Positions 1 through 12,944 of a stretch of DNA of 64,000 bases are shown piece after piece. Made by a program: the position numbers and the translations under genes. The first letter of the stretch is position 1, and every line of letters starts with the position of its first letter. Source of the DNA: Ophthalmolycus amberensis (lineage: Eukaryota; Chordata; Actinopteri; Perciformes; Zoarcidae). Under the pieces are notes generated by a model. It worked only from the letters and a program-made list of their open reading frames with translations, did not search any database and was not told the DNA's origin. The stretch covers positions 477,001-541,000 of the forward strand of contig JAFEUB010001390.1 of the NCBI GenBank assembly GCA_024529925.1, given 5' to 3'.

Positions 1-965
1 TTCGTCAAGTTAGAACCCTGCAAAAAGCTGAACACAGTGAGTATAATTTGTTTCCATCAAAATGCTGGTTTGTTGGCACTAACAGGTATATAATTCCATC
101 AGCCGTTTGTTTTTTTTAAACAAAAATGGAATTGAACTTTTATATGTAACGGGGCTGCACCCTGGTTTCCCCCAATGGTGTACTTTTTTTAAGTGCTTTG
201 CTTTTCTTAGCTTTATATCATTGACGACTGTTTGTAAGCCAAGTTGCTCCACCAAATTGCCCACAACGGGCCTCCAAAGTTGCACATAATGTCATAAGAC
301 AGCTGATATACCATCAGCGTTTTGGCCCGCAACACATTACATAGCAAAGCAACTTCTGGTAACTTCGAAGTTGTCTTAATTACATGTTGAGCATTCATAG
401 CTGGTTTGAATAGGAATATTGAGCAATTGCGAAGGGTTTACTTCTGGTTTGCAGGGGATGTGAACTTGGCAGCTTCACTGTGAGAACAGGACTATACTGG
501 AGGGAAACGTTATGCGGGAGCAGGCTTTCAGCAGCCCTGTGCAGGGGGAGACACTGGCAGCTGCAAACACATGGAGATGTCTCTTAATCCACTGTTGTGG
601 CCAAATCAATTCTTTACATCTTGACTGGGGATCAATAAAAGAAACACAAGTCTGCATTTGACAGGCAACAGATTGGTGCTGTTGGGCAAAAGGGAGCAAA
701 CTTGCTGCCTTTTCAAACTCCCAAATCTGATAAAAAAAACTTTTGAACTAGCTGCCGTAGCCTCAGATGAGTTCAAAACCAGGTTATATAGAACTATTAA
801 GCAAAATGATAAGTTTCCCTCTAAGCCACTAGTGCACCAGCGTGCGAGTTCAATTTGAGTAGGGTGGACCGAGGCTATCAACACCAGGACAGCTTCCAGG
901 TTAAACCACAAGACGGCTGTGAAGCGGCAACTCTCAAGTGAACGTCGAGCATTGAGTGATTTTAC

Positions 966-966
<1 letters not shown>

Positions 967-1002
<36 letters not shown>
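967..1002 (+). repeat. (AGC)12 trinucleotide repeat
   Basis: Twelve uninterrupted AGC units. It sits in an open frame that would give a Ser tract, but nothing around it looks like a gene. Confidence 0.95.
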
Positions 1003-1003
<1 letters not shown>

Positions 1004-2534
1004 CCATGGAGAGCCGCTCTCCTCCGAGTGCAAGCGTTTGCCTGCTGAGCCGCTCACCGTCTCACAACACTGACTTTAAAACAGTGGCTTTTCTACAGCA
1101 TCGCTGGGTTACCCAGGGACAGGTTATCCATCCGCCCCTTTTTAGCAAAGCAAAGTGCAGTTCTTCCTCTCTTGGCGTATCCCCTTGCTCAAGGTTTGAG
1201 TTTTATAGCTATTGAATAAAAGGGAGAGCTCATTTACTTTGCCAACACAGTTTTTCCAAAAACCACTCTGGAAATTCAAACCAACAGCCTCTCTGGGTTT
1301 ATAAGTCTAAGCTATCGTTACCCTTCTAGGTGTGATGAAGTTCAGTCATTCCCATTCATAAAGTATTTGACACGTGTCTATGTTTTCAATAACACACGCT
1401 TAAAACATGTCGCAATTAAAGGCATCCCGTCAGCTCAACTGTCAGTCTTTTCCCCTGTGATTCAGCAATTAAAGATTGTGTTTGGACCTGTAATCAAGAG
1501 ACTTGGTAGGAGTTCAGACATGCTTGGAGGTCAGACTTACAATGAGCCACCCATTTATTCCAACAAAAAAAAAAGACATTAACATTGACTGCACAAATTA
1601 AACCCAGTCTTAATTGGTAATCTCCAAGACAGAAAGGATCCTCCTCTTCTTCTTATTGTATTCAACTTGTATCTGCTGGGAAGGTGCTTTCTTCTACAGC
1701 AATTTCCTTTTTTCAAGTGGAACCAATCAGAATCAAGACAGACGGCAATTTAGTAACAGTTATGTCTGAGATCCTTAAAAAATTGAAATCAAAATGCATC
1801 CTTCTTTGCCATAGTCCAAGACCATCAGAGGGTTTCACCTCGTCCCCATTCGTTTCATGTTTGACAGACGACCAGATGAGCGGACAGACAGAGAAAGTTG
1901 ACTTGACGTGTAGCTAATGCTTATAATATTTAGGCTACACAGTGTAAGCTTCTGTATTTCCTGAAGCGACACACAATCATCACACATATAACACTCACAT
2001 TCATGTACACAGACGCACACACAGCAATTTGTTAAGGTGATTCATGAGTATAGCAGTATTGGGAACTGATGACTCGTAGCAGCCCTGGTGTCATCCAAGT
2101 ATCCTCCTTTTCCTCATTCAAAGCTTTAAACACGCACACACACAAAGACACAGACTAACACAAACACCGGCCCAACCGTTCATATCCACCCATATGTTGT
2201 CCATTTTCATTTGCAGAATTTATACCCTGCACCGTAGCTCTTGGCCTCCTGCTTTGAAATCCATAAGTTGATTCACAGCTGATGCAGCACAGTATTGCTG
2301 TTGTTTTTCCCTCTTATGATTGGTGGTTTACAGGTTTATTACTCTGGGTTTGACATATCTTTCCGCGGGTCAGTGGGCTTATTACTGGATATACCGTAAG
2401 TCCTCACTATGATTGACAGTGGATCATGACGAAGCTCGCTTTAACCTTGATATAAACTTGCTGTTGGGATGTGAATAAAATGCTGTATAGGTAAAAGACA
2501 TTTCTTATTTATTTTTTCAAAAATGCATGGATGT

Positions 2535-2600
2535 TAAACTGTAATTTAAAGGAGGATTTTGCCATTTTGGGAAATATGCTGAGTTGCTTTCATGCTCTGC
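2535..2600. repeat. Interspersed repeat fragment (family B), short
   Basis: TTAAAGGAGGATTTTGCCAT TTTGGGAAATATGCTGA resembles the start of the longer family B copy at 30125. Confidence 0.4.
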
Positions 2601-2605
2601 TCAGA

Positions 2606-2790
2606 CCATAGACTGTATATAGGAAGTGGATGTAGTCACCATGATGTCCGATATTGGTAGCCGAGCCTTGACGCATACTTTACTTTATAGTCTATTTTAC
2701 TCTAAATTGGACAATAACTTACCAAATGAACATCATGCTGTATTGAAGAAGACTTGAAACTAGCGGTTGACCATAAACTAAAAGCTAAAT
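2606..2790. repeat. Interspersed fish repeat fragment (family A)
   Basis: AGACTGTATATAGGAAGTGG ATGTAGTCACC and, further on, ATCATGCTGTATTGAAGAAG ACTTGAAACTAGCG match a dispersed repeat that I remember from many percomorph genomes. There is no coding content. Confidence 0.55.
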
Positions 2791-3359
2791 AACTATATAT
2801 TAAGCAATTTTGTTGAGTTGCCTCTTGATGCTCCTGATGAACCAAGTGCTGCAACTTTGCAAGTTCTTGGCAAACGGCAGCTGGGCAGAGTGACTTCCTG
2901 GAGCCTCTGCTGGTCTCACAGTAACAACAAGACCCTAGTATTTAAGCTACGCCAATTGCCTCCTGGCTCTGGCTCCATAGTTTTTGTCAAACCTCCTCAA
3001 ACTTGTAGCAAGAACGGGTGCAAAAGCGTGCTTTCCAGAATGTCAAACTTTAATTTAAAGCTGAATTCATGGAAAGTATATCAGCAGAATATTATCCTCT
3101 GGGTCATGGAAGGAAAAACTTCGGTAGAAAAAGGACGTATGCATCAATTTCAAATGTTTTCGGATCTCTTTTGTGACTCGGAGTAAGAAGAAAAGTGAGA
3201 TTGACTCAGGATTTTTAGCACACTGTTGTGGTGAGCTGTGAGCTGAGCCTCAAGGTGAAGCTCTCATTAACTATCAATCTCAGTTTCATCCCTCACCGTA
3301 AGTCAAGAGTTTTGGGTCGCGACCCGAAGAATGACATTTTGAATGTTTCGGATTTAATT

Positions 3360-3640
3360 TTCTTCGAGGTGTCTTGGTTCATCCTCAGGGACTTTTGAAA
3401 AAAAAAGCCCAAATGAGGTGGGGCAGGCATCCGATCGGCACCGCCCTAAAGATGTATGCTGGGCATGTTCAGCTGGAAGGAGACCACGAGGCAGAACCAG
3501 AACACGCTGGAGGGATTACATATCTGATCTTGCCTGGGAAAGCCTCAAGAACCCCCTAGGATCTACTTTATCCACAGTTAAGAAATGTGGAAGCAAGGTC
3601 TCAAGAGCCTGCACTAGCCCCACTGCTACAGGTATCACCA
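3360..3640 (+). mobile_element. 3' fragment of a non-LTR retrotransposon-like sequence
   Basis: Translation reads GRRPRGRTRTRWRDYISD then LAWESLKNPL, a block I recognise from the 3' end of a very common fish interspersed element whose consensus reads RPRTRWRDYISRLAWERLGI. Only this tail is present, so it is a dead truncated copy. I do not assign a family. Confidence 0.6.
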
Positions 3641-5904
3641 GTTAGATAGGACTTTGTGAACATTGTTGTTCAATCTAGTTCAGCATTAAAAAAAACTTAA
3701 TTTATGTTTGAATTTAATAGGCTAACGCTTTTACACTGTACCTTAATGACAACAGTTCATACCATACAGCACATTGACTAATGGGCTCCGGTTGGTTGAA
3801 GGCAACACATAAAAGAAGTGGAGTGGATAGAGCTAATGAGTCAGGCAGCCCTGGGCTGCAGAGGAGGGGACACATAAAGTCTGAGATTGATAGAGTTTTT
3901 TAATGTGTCCAGAGTCACATCTTGTTAAGGGCTCCTATAATTCCTATCAGTGCCTGTGGGATAGTGTCACTTCCTAAAATCAAACTTCAGGTTTATGACT
4001 ATGGGAGAAGGGTCAGAATCGGACATCATGGCCATCCGTCCGTTTGTGCATCTGTCCATCCATCCAGTCATGCATCCATCCATTTTGTTTCTGCTTATCC
4101 CGGGATGAGTAGCTTTGTTGACTTAAAAACTGCAGCTGTTCTAGAACATTTTTATTCATTAACATAACAGTGTGCCTTCAAAAGACAGAGATGTCTGGAA
4201 CATACGCCACCTTTTTCTTCATTAGTAGCCCGACATCCACACATATGCATTTTAGCCGAAGCGGCTGTAATAGTGATTTTACATCTATTTTTTGAAAAAG
4301 GACAAACTGTAGGGCATATCTGCTACCTTTCTCATAAAATAGAATGCCTACCTCAGGGGGTAAGACTGGGGTCGAAAGGGAAAACCGCACAAGTGGAGTA
4401 CAAAACAAGTGATGAACAGGCACTAATCTCAAACAACCTCAGGTCTGGTGTTTGCATTCGGGAATTTACTCTGAATGTATGTGTGTTTGTACGCTCTAAT
4501 AACACACACACAAACGCAATAAAATGTCACTGTTAATGGGTTTTTTTCAACTTTCTTTACTGTGACATTTCAAATTCTTTGGAAAGGCAAGGGCCAGTTT
4601 GCCCCAGGGTGGTGCAGAGAAGAGCGAAACCAGCCTCAGTATTGTTTGCATTTTTAATTGCTAATTTGATAGCGAGGGACAAGATCAGATTTGGGTTTTA
4701 ATTTTCCAAAGGAAAAGGGAAATCGTTTGGAGCTTGTGCACCCCGGCAAGGAATTTGGACTCTGCCATTCTTTGTCGTTGGTTTTCTGAGCTGCATTAAC
4801 TGCGGCGCAACAGTAAATGACTCAGCAGAACAGAGGGCATTGTGGGAGGGAAGGGAAGAGAGCTGCGACGCAGAATGAAGCTTTCGATTCAAACTTCAAT
4901 TCACAGTATTTCCCTCCATTTGAATCAATGTGAGTTAGAAAGGGCAAACTAAATACTGAGGGAAGTTAACAAAAGAGCAACAACTGAAATCAAATTCTGG
5001 ATCTTGTCTTATTTGCGACAATTCCACAATAATTCTGCCGTTCAACAAGAAAGAAAACATCAAAGTTTTCCATCAGACTCTCCCAACGAGTCGCAGGGGA
5101 CACAGAGCATATATTTTAGACATATTGTCAGGGCAAAAGCTTTACAGTCATAAAGAAGGCATGCTGTACTGTTATCTTAAATCTTACTTTAAATGTAATT
5201 CGAATCTGGTTGAGGATGTACAACTGAAAAAGGAGTATGTCACAGCAGGCCTTGGCAATGAAACAAGGGTTGAGGCCACACAACACGATCCGAGTCGGAT
5301 TACTTGATAACGGAAGCGGTAGCAATTAGAAAAGTTTCATAACAAACCGTGGTGAGAAAGCTGTTTTAAAATCTCATCTCAAACATGAAGTCAGGATGTT
5401 CCATCAGGAAAGACCAAAGTGATTATTTTACCACTATCTGGGATCCTTTGAAGTTATCTCATTTTGTGAGGAGCAGAATTGGCAGGCATATTAACATCTT
5501 AAACTTGTTATGTGTGGTTGCCAGATAAGTGCCCACATTGCATGAAATATGAACATGTAAAGCTCACAGGGACCGTGATGAATGTACGGTGTGGATATTA
5601 CTTTCCCCATACCAATGTGTTCATTACTGTTGAATTATTCTCCGCTGTTGCTTTATGAGCACCGTTTGGGATTTGGGATGTCCCCTCCTACCAATACACC
5701 TGTGTACACCTGCAGGGTAAACTCTAATCATTGTCAGTGTAGACCCTGATAAATATGTTCTGGTATTTATAGCACGTTAAAGTAGGGTGATGTCATAATA
5801 AGGCTGCTTCAATCAATATTTCTATCAAAACAATGGTTCAAAATGCATTTCATGTTTTTAATTTTAGTATCGACAAACTCACTAGAAAATCATCATTTTG
5901 TTTT

Positions 5905-6060
5905 GCCATTTAGTTTTTGCCTTTATTGGAGACATGACAGTAGAGAGTCTGACAGTAAAGGAGACGAACAAGAGGGGAACAACATGCAACAAAGGTCCCA
6001 GGCTGGAATTGAGCCATGGGCATTGCCGTAGTGTATGTGCTCCATAACCACAACGTGTTA
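5905..6060. repeat. Interspersed repeat fragment (family C)
   Basis: TTTGCCTTTATTGGAGACAT GACAGTAGAGAG, then ACATGCAACAAAGGTCCCAG GCTGGAATTGAGCC, match a common short fish repeat. The copy is diverged. Confidence 0.5.
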
Positions 6061-6626
6061 GTAATATTTCCAATGAGTTGGTTGTATGGCCATTCCTGTT
6101 ATGGTTCACTCTGACCTTGTAATAAAGTTGATATGGTTAAAAAGTTACCAATTTTGCAGCAGACATAACGCAACATTAGCATTCATTTGGAGTCGTGTTA
6201 CAACTATCAGGCAAAAGTCGAATATTCACTCTCCTTTTAGATTTGCTTTGGTCTTCCGCCTCTCCTCTCCTCATATATTTCTGTGTACTTTGTCAAAACA
6301 AAAAAGTCCATTAAAGAGTGTATGACAGCTATCCCAAAGTAATTTGCCTCAACTCATTACTACACAAGACGCCTCATACCGCACCAGCCGTCTGGGAGCA
6401 CGCAAAGGGCCTTTGGTACAGTCTTGTCTCTTCGTAGCATGCGTTCGATTACAGTAGCCGTGTGATAATACTAACAAGCACTCAAAGTTTGCACAAATGC
6501 TGTGAGACGGTCTTCTTATATAAAAGTGTCATATCGCCTGAGCAGTTTTTGTTATTGCAACCGTGACACATTTGGTGGTGTCATCTGGAGAACATGTGGC
6601 GCATCCCTAACTACAAATCAAAGAAC

Positions 6627-6664
<38 letters not shown>
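6627..6664. repeat. (GTCT)n tetranucleotide repeat
   Basis: About nine uninterrupted GTCT units. Confidence 0.95.
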
Positions 6665-8979
6665 GAGAGTGTCCTTTTCATATCTTGGGAAACTTCAATT
6701 TGATCTACTCAACATTTGGCAGGTGTTTTGCTGTGGACCAAATGACAAGCAGTGTCAAAGTTGGCACATTTGGACATGCGACACGTTAAATATTAATAAA
6801 CTTTGAATACACCAAGTGACCAGCGCTCTGTGCAACAGAGGGGGCGGGGCTTCAGGGTGCTGCAGACTGAGCCAGCCACGTCGTCCGCAACAGCCTTTAC
6901 AGGCCATGGCTCATTGACTGCAGATTACTTTTGCTGCTGTTTGCTGGATATACTAAAGGTTACAACGGGACTCTTCTTCACTTCCCTTGAGTCAACGAGC
7001 GATGAGAAAGAAAAAGAGAGAAGAAGAAAGAGAACAAAGGGGCCAGGACAGAAAGAAATGAATGAATCCTCTGGCTCCTAAAACAGAGATGCCACAGTGG
7101 TGACCCTTGAGACAGGAGGGGAGAGGTCAACAAGAGGAAGGCAGTTACTCAAAGACCTATCAGGTGTTTCAAAGTCAGATGTAAGTTGGAGAATTTCTGT
7201 TCACTAAATTTCAACAAAACCTCAGAGGTTTGCATTATACAAAATTAGCTTGGGCCTGTTGCAGATCTGGCCCAGTCAGCTGTGCAGAAGGAAACACAGC
7301 CCAGCCTGGCAGAACAGACGGCATGCTAATGTTCAACATCCAGAACAACAATGCCTCTGAAGAATTTCCCCTGGATCACTGGCGCTTTATGAATAGCAAG
7401 CCATTGAAGTAGAACCTGAGTGAGGGGAAGACAAAGAGGCAAGTGAAAAGAAAGATAAAGATAGACAGTGATACAAAGAGTAATAAGGTCAGAAGGTTGC
7501 ACTCATCAAGAGTCATAGAGAGTTTTGAGGGTGGATTACCTAACCGTTCAATGTGGAGCCAGCCCTTACAGCGAGGCAGGTAGAAACCATTGCTTAGACT
7601 GGAAAAGTGCAATCAGACCCCAAACATAGATATAGTGGAGGCATATAGTACAAGCAATAGTGTTGCTCTTTTCTAACCGTGGCTTTAAAAGCAGAGATAT
7701 GGACAGAAAGACAGACAAAAGAGCACGAGTGGTTAAATGGAACTAGGCTACAGAGACAGTCAGGCACAAGGAAATAAAGCCGGGTATGCTGGCAGATAGA
7801 AAATGCACCAGAAAAGAAGCGTAACGGAAAAACACAAAGAACAGAAAAACATCATCCATTAAGTGCTGATGCAAACACGTACTCCAATAAGTCCCTCTGC
7901 CATCGATTTCACAGCCAGAGAGAATTTGTGTTCGATGGGTACGTTTCCCAGCGTGACCATTCACTGTGACCATCTCAGCTAGGGTGAATCAATTACAGTT
8001 GGGACAAAAAAAATGAAATCTCATTTCATTTTTGCCAGACCAACTCCCTCAGCAGGAAGTTGTGTCAAAGAAAGTAAAGGTTTGAAAGTAAGGAAGGGAG
8101 GAATCAACAAAGGAATGAAGGGAGTTGGAAAAAAGGGGGAGATGCAAAAAAAATAAAGAAATAGGAAGAAGAGAAGTGGGAATGGAAAACCAACAGAGTC
8201 TGAGTAATATTCAAGTGGCTTCTCTTGATTGATGTCATGTATGTAGTTTGTGAGGAGAATAGATGCTGTGAATAATAAAAGAAAAATAATGAGCATCATT
8301 AACCAGAATCTGTTTTTTAATGATAATAATTTATGCAAGGTATCATGATGCAGTTTCTCCAGTGCAGATGTGATACATTCTACTCCCAAACAACGATGTG
8401 ATCTCTGTGTCAAACAGCCCAAAGGCTGAAATTGCAGTTAGTGTGAGATTTCCACATTCTTCAGTTCAAAAAGGTGTGCCTCTCTCCTTTGTTTATGCAT
8501 TTAATGGCGTTGCATTATGTGTTAAAATCAGAAGCAGAATTACATTAAAGCTCACTGGATTTTCGGGAGGCATGAAAACTTCTCAGACTCTGCATTTGTT
8601 AACCAAAAAAAACAAAGAAAGAGTCGATAAAGAGCACAGAGCGCAAGAAGTTGTTTGCTTATAATCTGAACTTGATGTTTAATGTGCTGTAAATGTTTGG
8701 TGTATTATGTTTAAATCCCTTCTTAAATCCCCATGTTGTTTCATGATTTAGCTTAGTTTTAATTATTAGTCAATAATTAGGTCCACACAGTCTGAAGCGG
8801 AGCTGAAGCCTCGGTAAAACTTCTGGAGTCCAAATCACTTTTACCATTTCTTTTTTTCCAATTTGATATTTTCAGGAATATCCCCTCACTGAACTCTGCT
8901 CACTGAGCTTGCAGAATTTGACTGGAAGGCAGTTCGGAGCTGATTGCACAATGAGCAGCTGCCTCTGTAAATCAGTACG

Positions 8980-9042
8980 TTTTCAAACTTACTGATTTAG
9001 GAAACGTTTGTAAATTTTCAAATTTACTGATTAAGGAAATTT
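8980..9042. repeat. Two-copy tandem duplication, period 35 bp
   Basis: TTTTCAAACTTACTGATTTA GGAAACG at 8980 recurs as TTTTCAAATTTACTGATTAA GGAAATT at 9015 with a few changes. Confidence 0.8.
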
Positions 9043-9089
9043 TAGTGTGTTTTGAAATGGTTCAGAGAAAAACTAGAAGAAGAAAAAAG

Positions 9090-9117
9090 AAGAGGAGGAG
9101 GAGGAGGAGGAGGAGGT
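9090..9117. repeat. (AGG)n trinucleotide repeat
   Basis: A purine run of eight or nine AGG units. Confidence 0.9.
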
Positions 9118-12100
9118 GTAAGACAAGGTCATATGTGACACTCAGAATGCAGAAAACTTAAGAAAATATGTATGGCAGATTGACAAAATGTCAGAGAGAC
9201 AGAGTAATACTGAGAAGGACTAAAAATGAAGAAGACGGGTCAAAGACAAGGAGACGAGAAAAGAAAAACACTCGGGTGAGAGGACTAGTAAACAGAAGCA
9301 GAAATGAACTGACAGAGAGTAATAGATCAAGCAAAGAAGCACAACATTGAGAGAGGATGGAAAAACCAAAGCTCTAAGAGAGGCTGAGGGAAAAGGAGAA
9401 AGATGGAGAAAAGAGAAGGTGTTAAACAGCCGCCTGCGGTTGGATATCAGCCATTTTAATTTGTCAGTCGGTGTTCAAGTAATGGAACTGATGGATGATA
9501 CCCAAGGGACCGCTAACTGTAATAACTTCAACCCAGAGAAACTCAGACACACACTTTTTATACAGGTCTATCGTGACCTCACGAGACAGTGGCTTCGGTT
9601 TGAAGACCCGATGATGCCCTGTGACCCATCAGCAGAGCAGAATCTGCTCACATACAGCAACATCCATCAAGGGGAAATTGAAATGCCTTTTCTGTGACGT
9701 CTGCGTATCAAGTTCAGTGGAAGTGCACCGCCGCATACTCCTTATCTACTGAACACAAGCAAGCCTCTAAAGTCTCAGAGGCCACACACAAAGCAATAAC
9801 AGGACATTCACCCCATCCCAGCGTCATGTACATCTGTGCTGTTTTGGCAGTGACTAAAATAATGACACCAGTACCCTCGATGTGATGTCCAAACCAATGG
9901 ATTACTAAACTTGATGTCCCACTGGCTACCCTTTTGGCACCACACTGCACAGTCCTCATCCAGCGTTTTCCCCAGACAATGTAAAAAAAAAAAAAAGTAA
10001 ATAAAAGTGTTACGGTTCTGCATGCATTATGACAAAAAGAAAGGTTTTGTCCAAATGCTTTTCCATAGAAGAAAGAAGCAACATTTGGGGTACAGATTGC
10101 AAACAAAACAAATGTTTTGCTGGAGGCTAGTTTGCAATTTTGTTTGTAATTTGTTTTGTAAAAATGCCACAATTTTGGCTAAAATACAGAACATTTATCG
10201 AAAACGAGACTCAAAAATGTATTAAAATGTAGAAATTTAACAAATATTTGGGATTTTTGATTTCTCAAAAGGCCACAAAATGAACAACACAAACACAAAT
10301 CTGCATTTTAGGATTGGTTGGGCGACCTACAATAATTAGCTGCAGTGTTGCCAGGAGCACAAGCCACTGACAGCACACACCTTTATCGTTTTTATTTGCA
10401 TGTTCCTTCAGCTGTCACTCATTCATTAGTGTTTAAAAAAAACTAGAAGTATTTCACTTGAATTCTGAGTCCCTTTTTTTCCCACTGACACAACTGTCTT
10501 TTAAGAAGAAATATTACATGAGAGGAGTGAGTTAATGCTTGCTCTGCATTAGTCATACGTGCAGTTTGCTGGTTTGACAGGCAGGAGCCAATTACTGAAT
10601 GAAGTGCAGACTTGTTTGATTTGGTGGTAGCAGGACGGGAAGTTTCAGGATGAAAAATGTGCTTCGAAATCACAGCTTGTCAGAAGCTCATTTTCTCAAC
10701 CGGTGGCTTATAAAGAAAAGGGAGACTTCAAGGTTTGCTTCATCATTTAGCGTTGTAACTGTTTTAAAATGATTCAGGCTCCATAAAACTATGCTGCAAT
10801 AAATATGTTTAAATGAGTCATAACTTTCTGAGTGACTCATGATGTGTTGCACTGAATCAACAGTGATTATTTTGAAGGTAGGTTTTCGCTTTTAGCAAAA
10901 TGCATCTCAAACAGGCTTAAAGAATTGTGCAGATAACGATGCAACGGTTTCAAAAGTAGTGTTAAACCAAAAAAACAACAAAACCATTTTCCTCCATTAA
11001 ACATGTTTTGGAACTACTGGTTGTGCCCATATATACAACTGGCTCAAAAGATCTGTAGTATAGACTAGATATGATAGATTTGTTGTGACAAAATCATGTC
11101 ATAACTAAAGGTTGAGTATATTTCTGTTACAGACATAATGTGCAGGGAAGGATGTCAGTCTGTCAGCAACAGATATAAACTACTGTATCTTCTCCTTCTC
11201 TTCTCAATGTAAGCTGAGACAATGCACCATAATGCACCTTGTGTTACTTATACTGTGGAGGCATTATAGGTAACATTGATTTCCAGATGACCGTGTCCTT
11301 GAGATAATGCAGTGCATCAGACTTAAGGCAGTAAATGTGTTTTGCTGCAGAGAAAAAGAAATCGAGATTAAAAACGTCCAACAACAATGTTGTTAATTGA
11401 TGCCTGTTTTTTTTGTCTCAATAGTCAACCACCACTTCTCAAAAGGGGAAAAGCAAAGCCAGTTTCTACTCATCTCCCGTTCCTCTGCCAAATCCTACAT
11501 CCAGTTTTTTTCCATTTAGTTTTGCATTTAATCCTCCACATCTCACTTCCTCTTCCCTCTTTATCATCACTGCTTCCCTTGTTTGTTTAAATCAACCATC
11601 CGACTTCCTTACAACCCAATTATCGGTCTCTGTCATTCTCTTACTTTCGCCCTCCCTCTTTCTACCTCATGTCACCAGGTTAACTTCTGCCGCCACCTTA
11701 ACTGCCATCACTCTTAAAACCCAGGGGAACGTTGGCGAGAACAAGCCTCTATGAGGGCTACGGGAGTAAGTCAACACATGTGCACGATGTACCGTGGAGC
11801 ACATCCAGTGAAAGATTATTTTAAGTAACCAAAACGTATTCAGAGGATTAAGGAAATCGTATCATTTTGGCCTTTGGTATATTATATGTTGAATCCCAAC
11901 AAATTGCACACACATGTACAAAGAATGTTAAGAATCCTGTTCTTATATATTCTTTTTCGTTAATTTACGATTTCCATTGCTGCAAACAGCTCCTTCTGAT
12001 GGTGTATTCGAGGATGCAGGAGAAACATCATGAAGTGCAGAGTGTGTGAAAAGCTAAATACAAAATTCATGGCCAACCCGCCATTTTTCTTGTAATTATG

Positions 12101-12509
12101 TAATTTTATCGTGAAGCATCAATTAGCTGCGAGCCATTTGCCCCTCCTCCTCGCTGCTTTGTTCTCCTCCTCTACATTTTGCTGCGTGGTTAAAAGCACA
12201 CTGTTTCCATAGAGACAGCTACTGCCTGTCAACTTGTGGTCAAGGCAGTGCGAGAAGCAAAGCAATAACAGGGCAGTCAGACATACAGCGGTTTTTTTCA
12301 CGCTTCAGAGGCTTTAAACAGCGATTTTAGTCTGAAGGGGTCCCACGCCTTGTCCACGGCTCCACACATGAAATTAAAAACCAACATCTTGCACTTAAGC
12401 AAGTTTTGGAAATATGAATTGTTTGGCAGGTGACACAAGAACTGGAAACACTGAGATGATGACAGAACTATTTAAATTGGTGGGAATAAAAGACTATCAC
12501 CTTAAAGTT

Positions 12510-12570
12510 CACTATTAAGGCATATTTTGGCCCGATGGTGGCACTAGTGAAAAGCTCACATGTCTCTTCA
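12510..12570. repeat. Interspersed repeat fragment (family D)
   Basis: CCCGATGGTGGCACTAGTGA AAAGCTCA resembles the central part of family D, whose larger copies lie at 17335 and 42150. Very short, so tentative. Confidence 0.35.
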
Positions 12571-12902
12571 AATACTAGTTTTGCTCCTCATGGGAGCATG
12601 ATTGTGCACAGCAAATGTTGTTTTGTTATGAGCAAGGTGGCAGGAGACATGGCCATTTCAAAATGAATATCTTTGGGTCGTTGGTGGTGCATTGATTGGG
12701 TTAAATATGTAGAACTACCGAGTCACTTCTACATTTGGTGACATCACACATACTCAAACTTGAAGTCTCACAGGGGATTCATTGTCAAGTGCATGACTTC
12801 CTCCTCCAAATCAAAGTGGGCAGAAATAACTTACAATGCCTCCTGTTCTAGTGCCATGACGGACTGGCTGGCAATCAAGCTGCTGCTTCCTCTACAAGCA
12901 AA

Positions 12903-12905
12903 GCG

Positions 12906-12943
<38 letters not shown>
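12903..12943. repeat. (GC)6-(AC)14 compound repeat
   Basis: An alternating purine-pyrimidine tract throughout: GC from 12903 to 12914, then AC to 12943. Confidence 0.95.

Positions 12944-12944
<1 letters not shown>

Noticed and set aside
919..1215. Open frame with a 12-residue Ser tract
   Set aside because: The Ser run is simply the (AGC)12 repeat. The flanking residues resemble no family and there are no matching splice sites or neighbouring exons.
9714..10172. 152-codon minus-strand open frame
   Set aside because: It includes a Phe run from a poly-A stretch and no recognisable motif.
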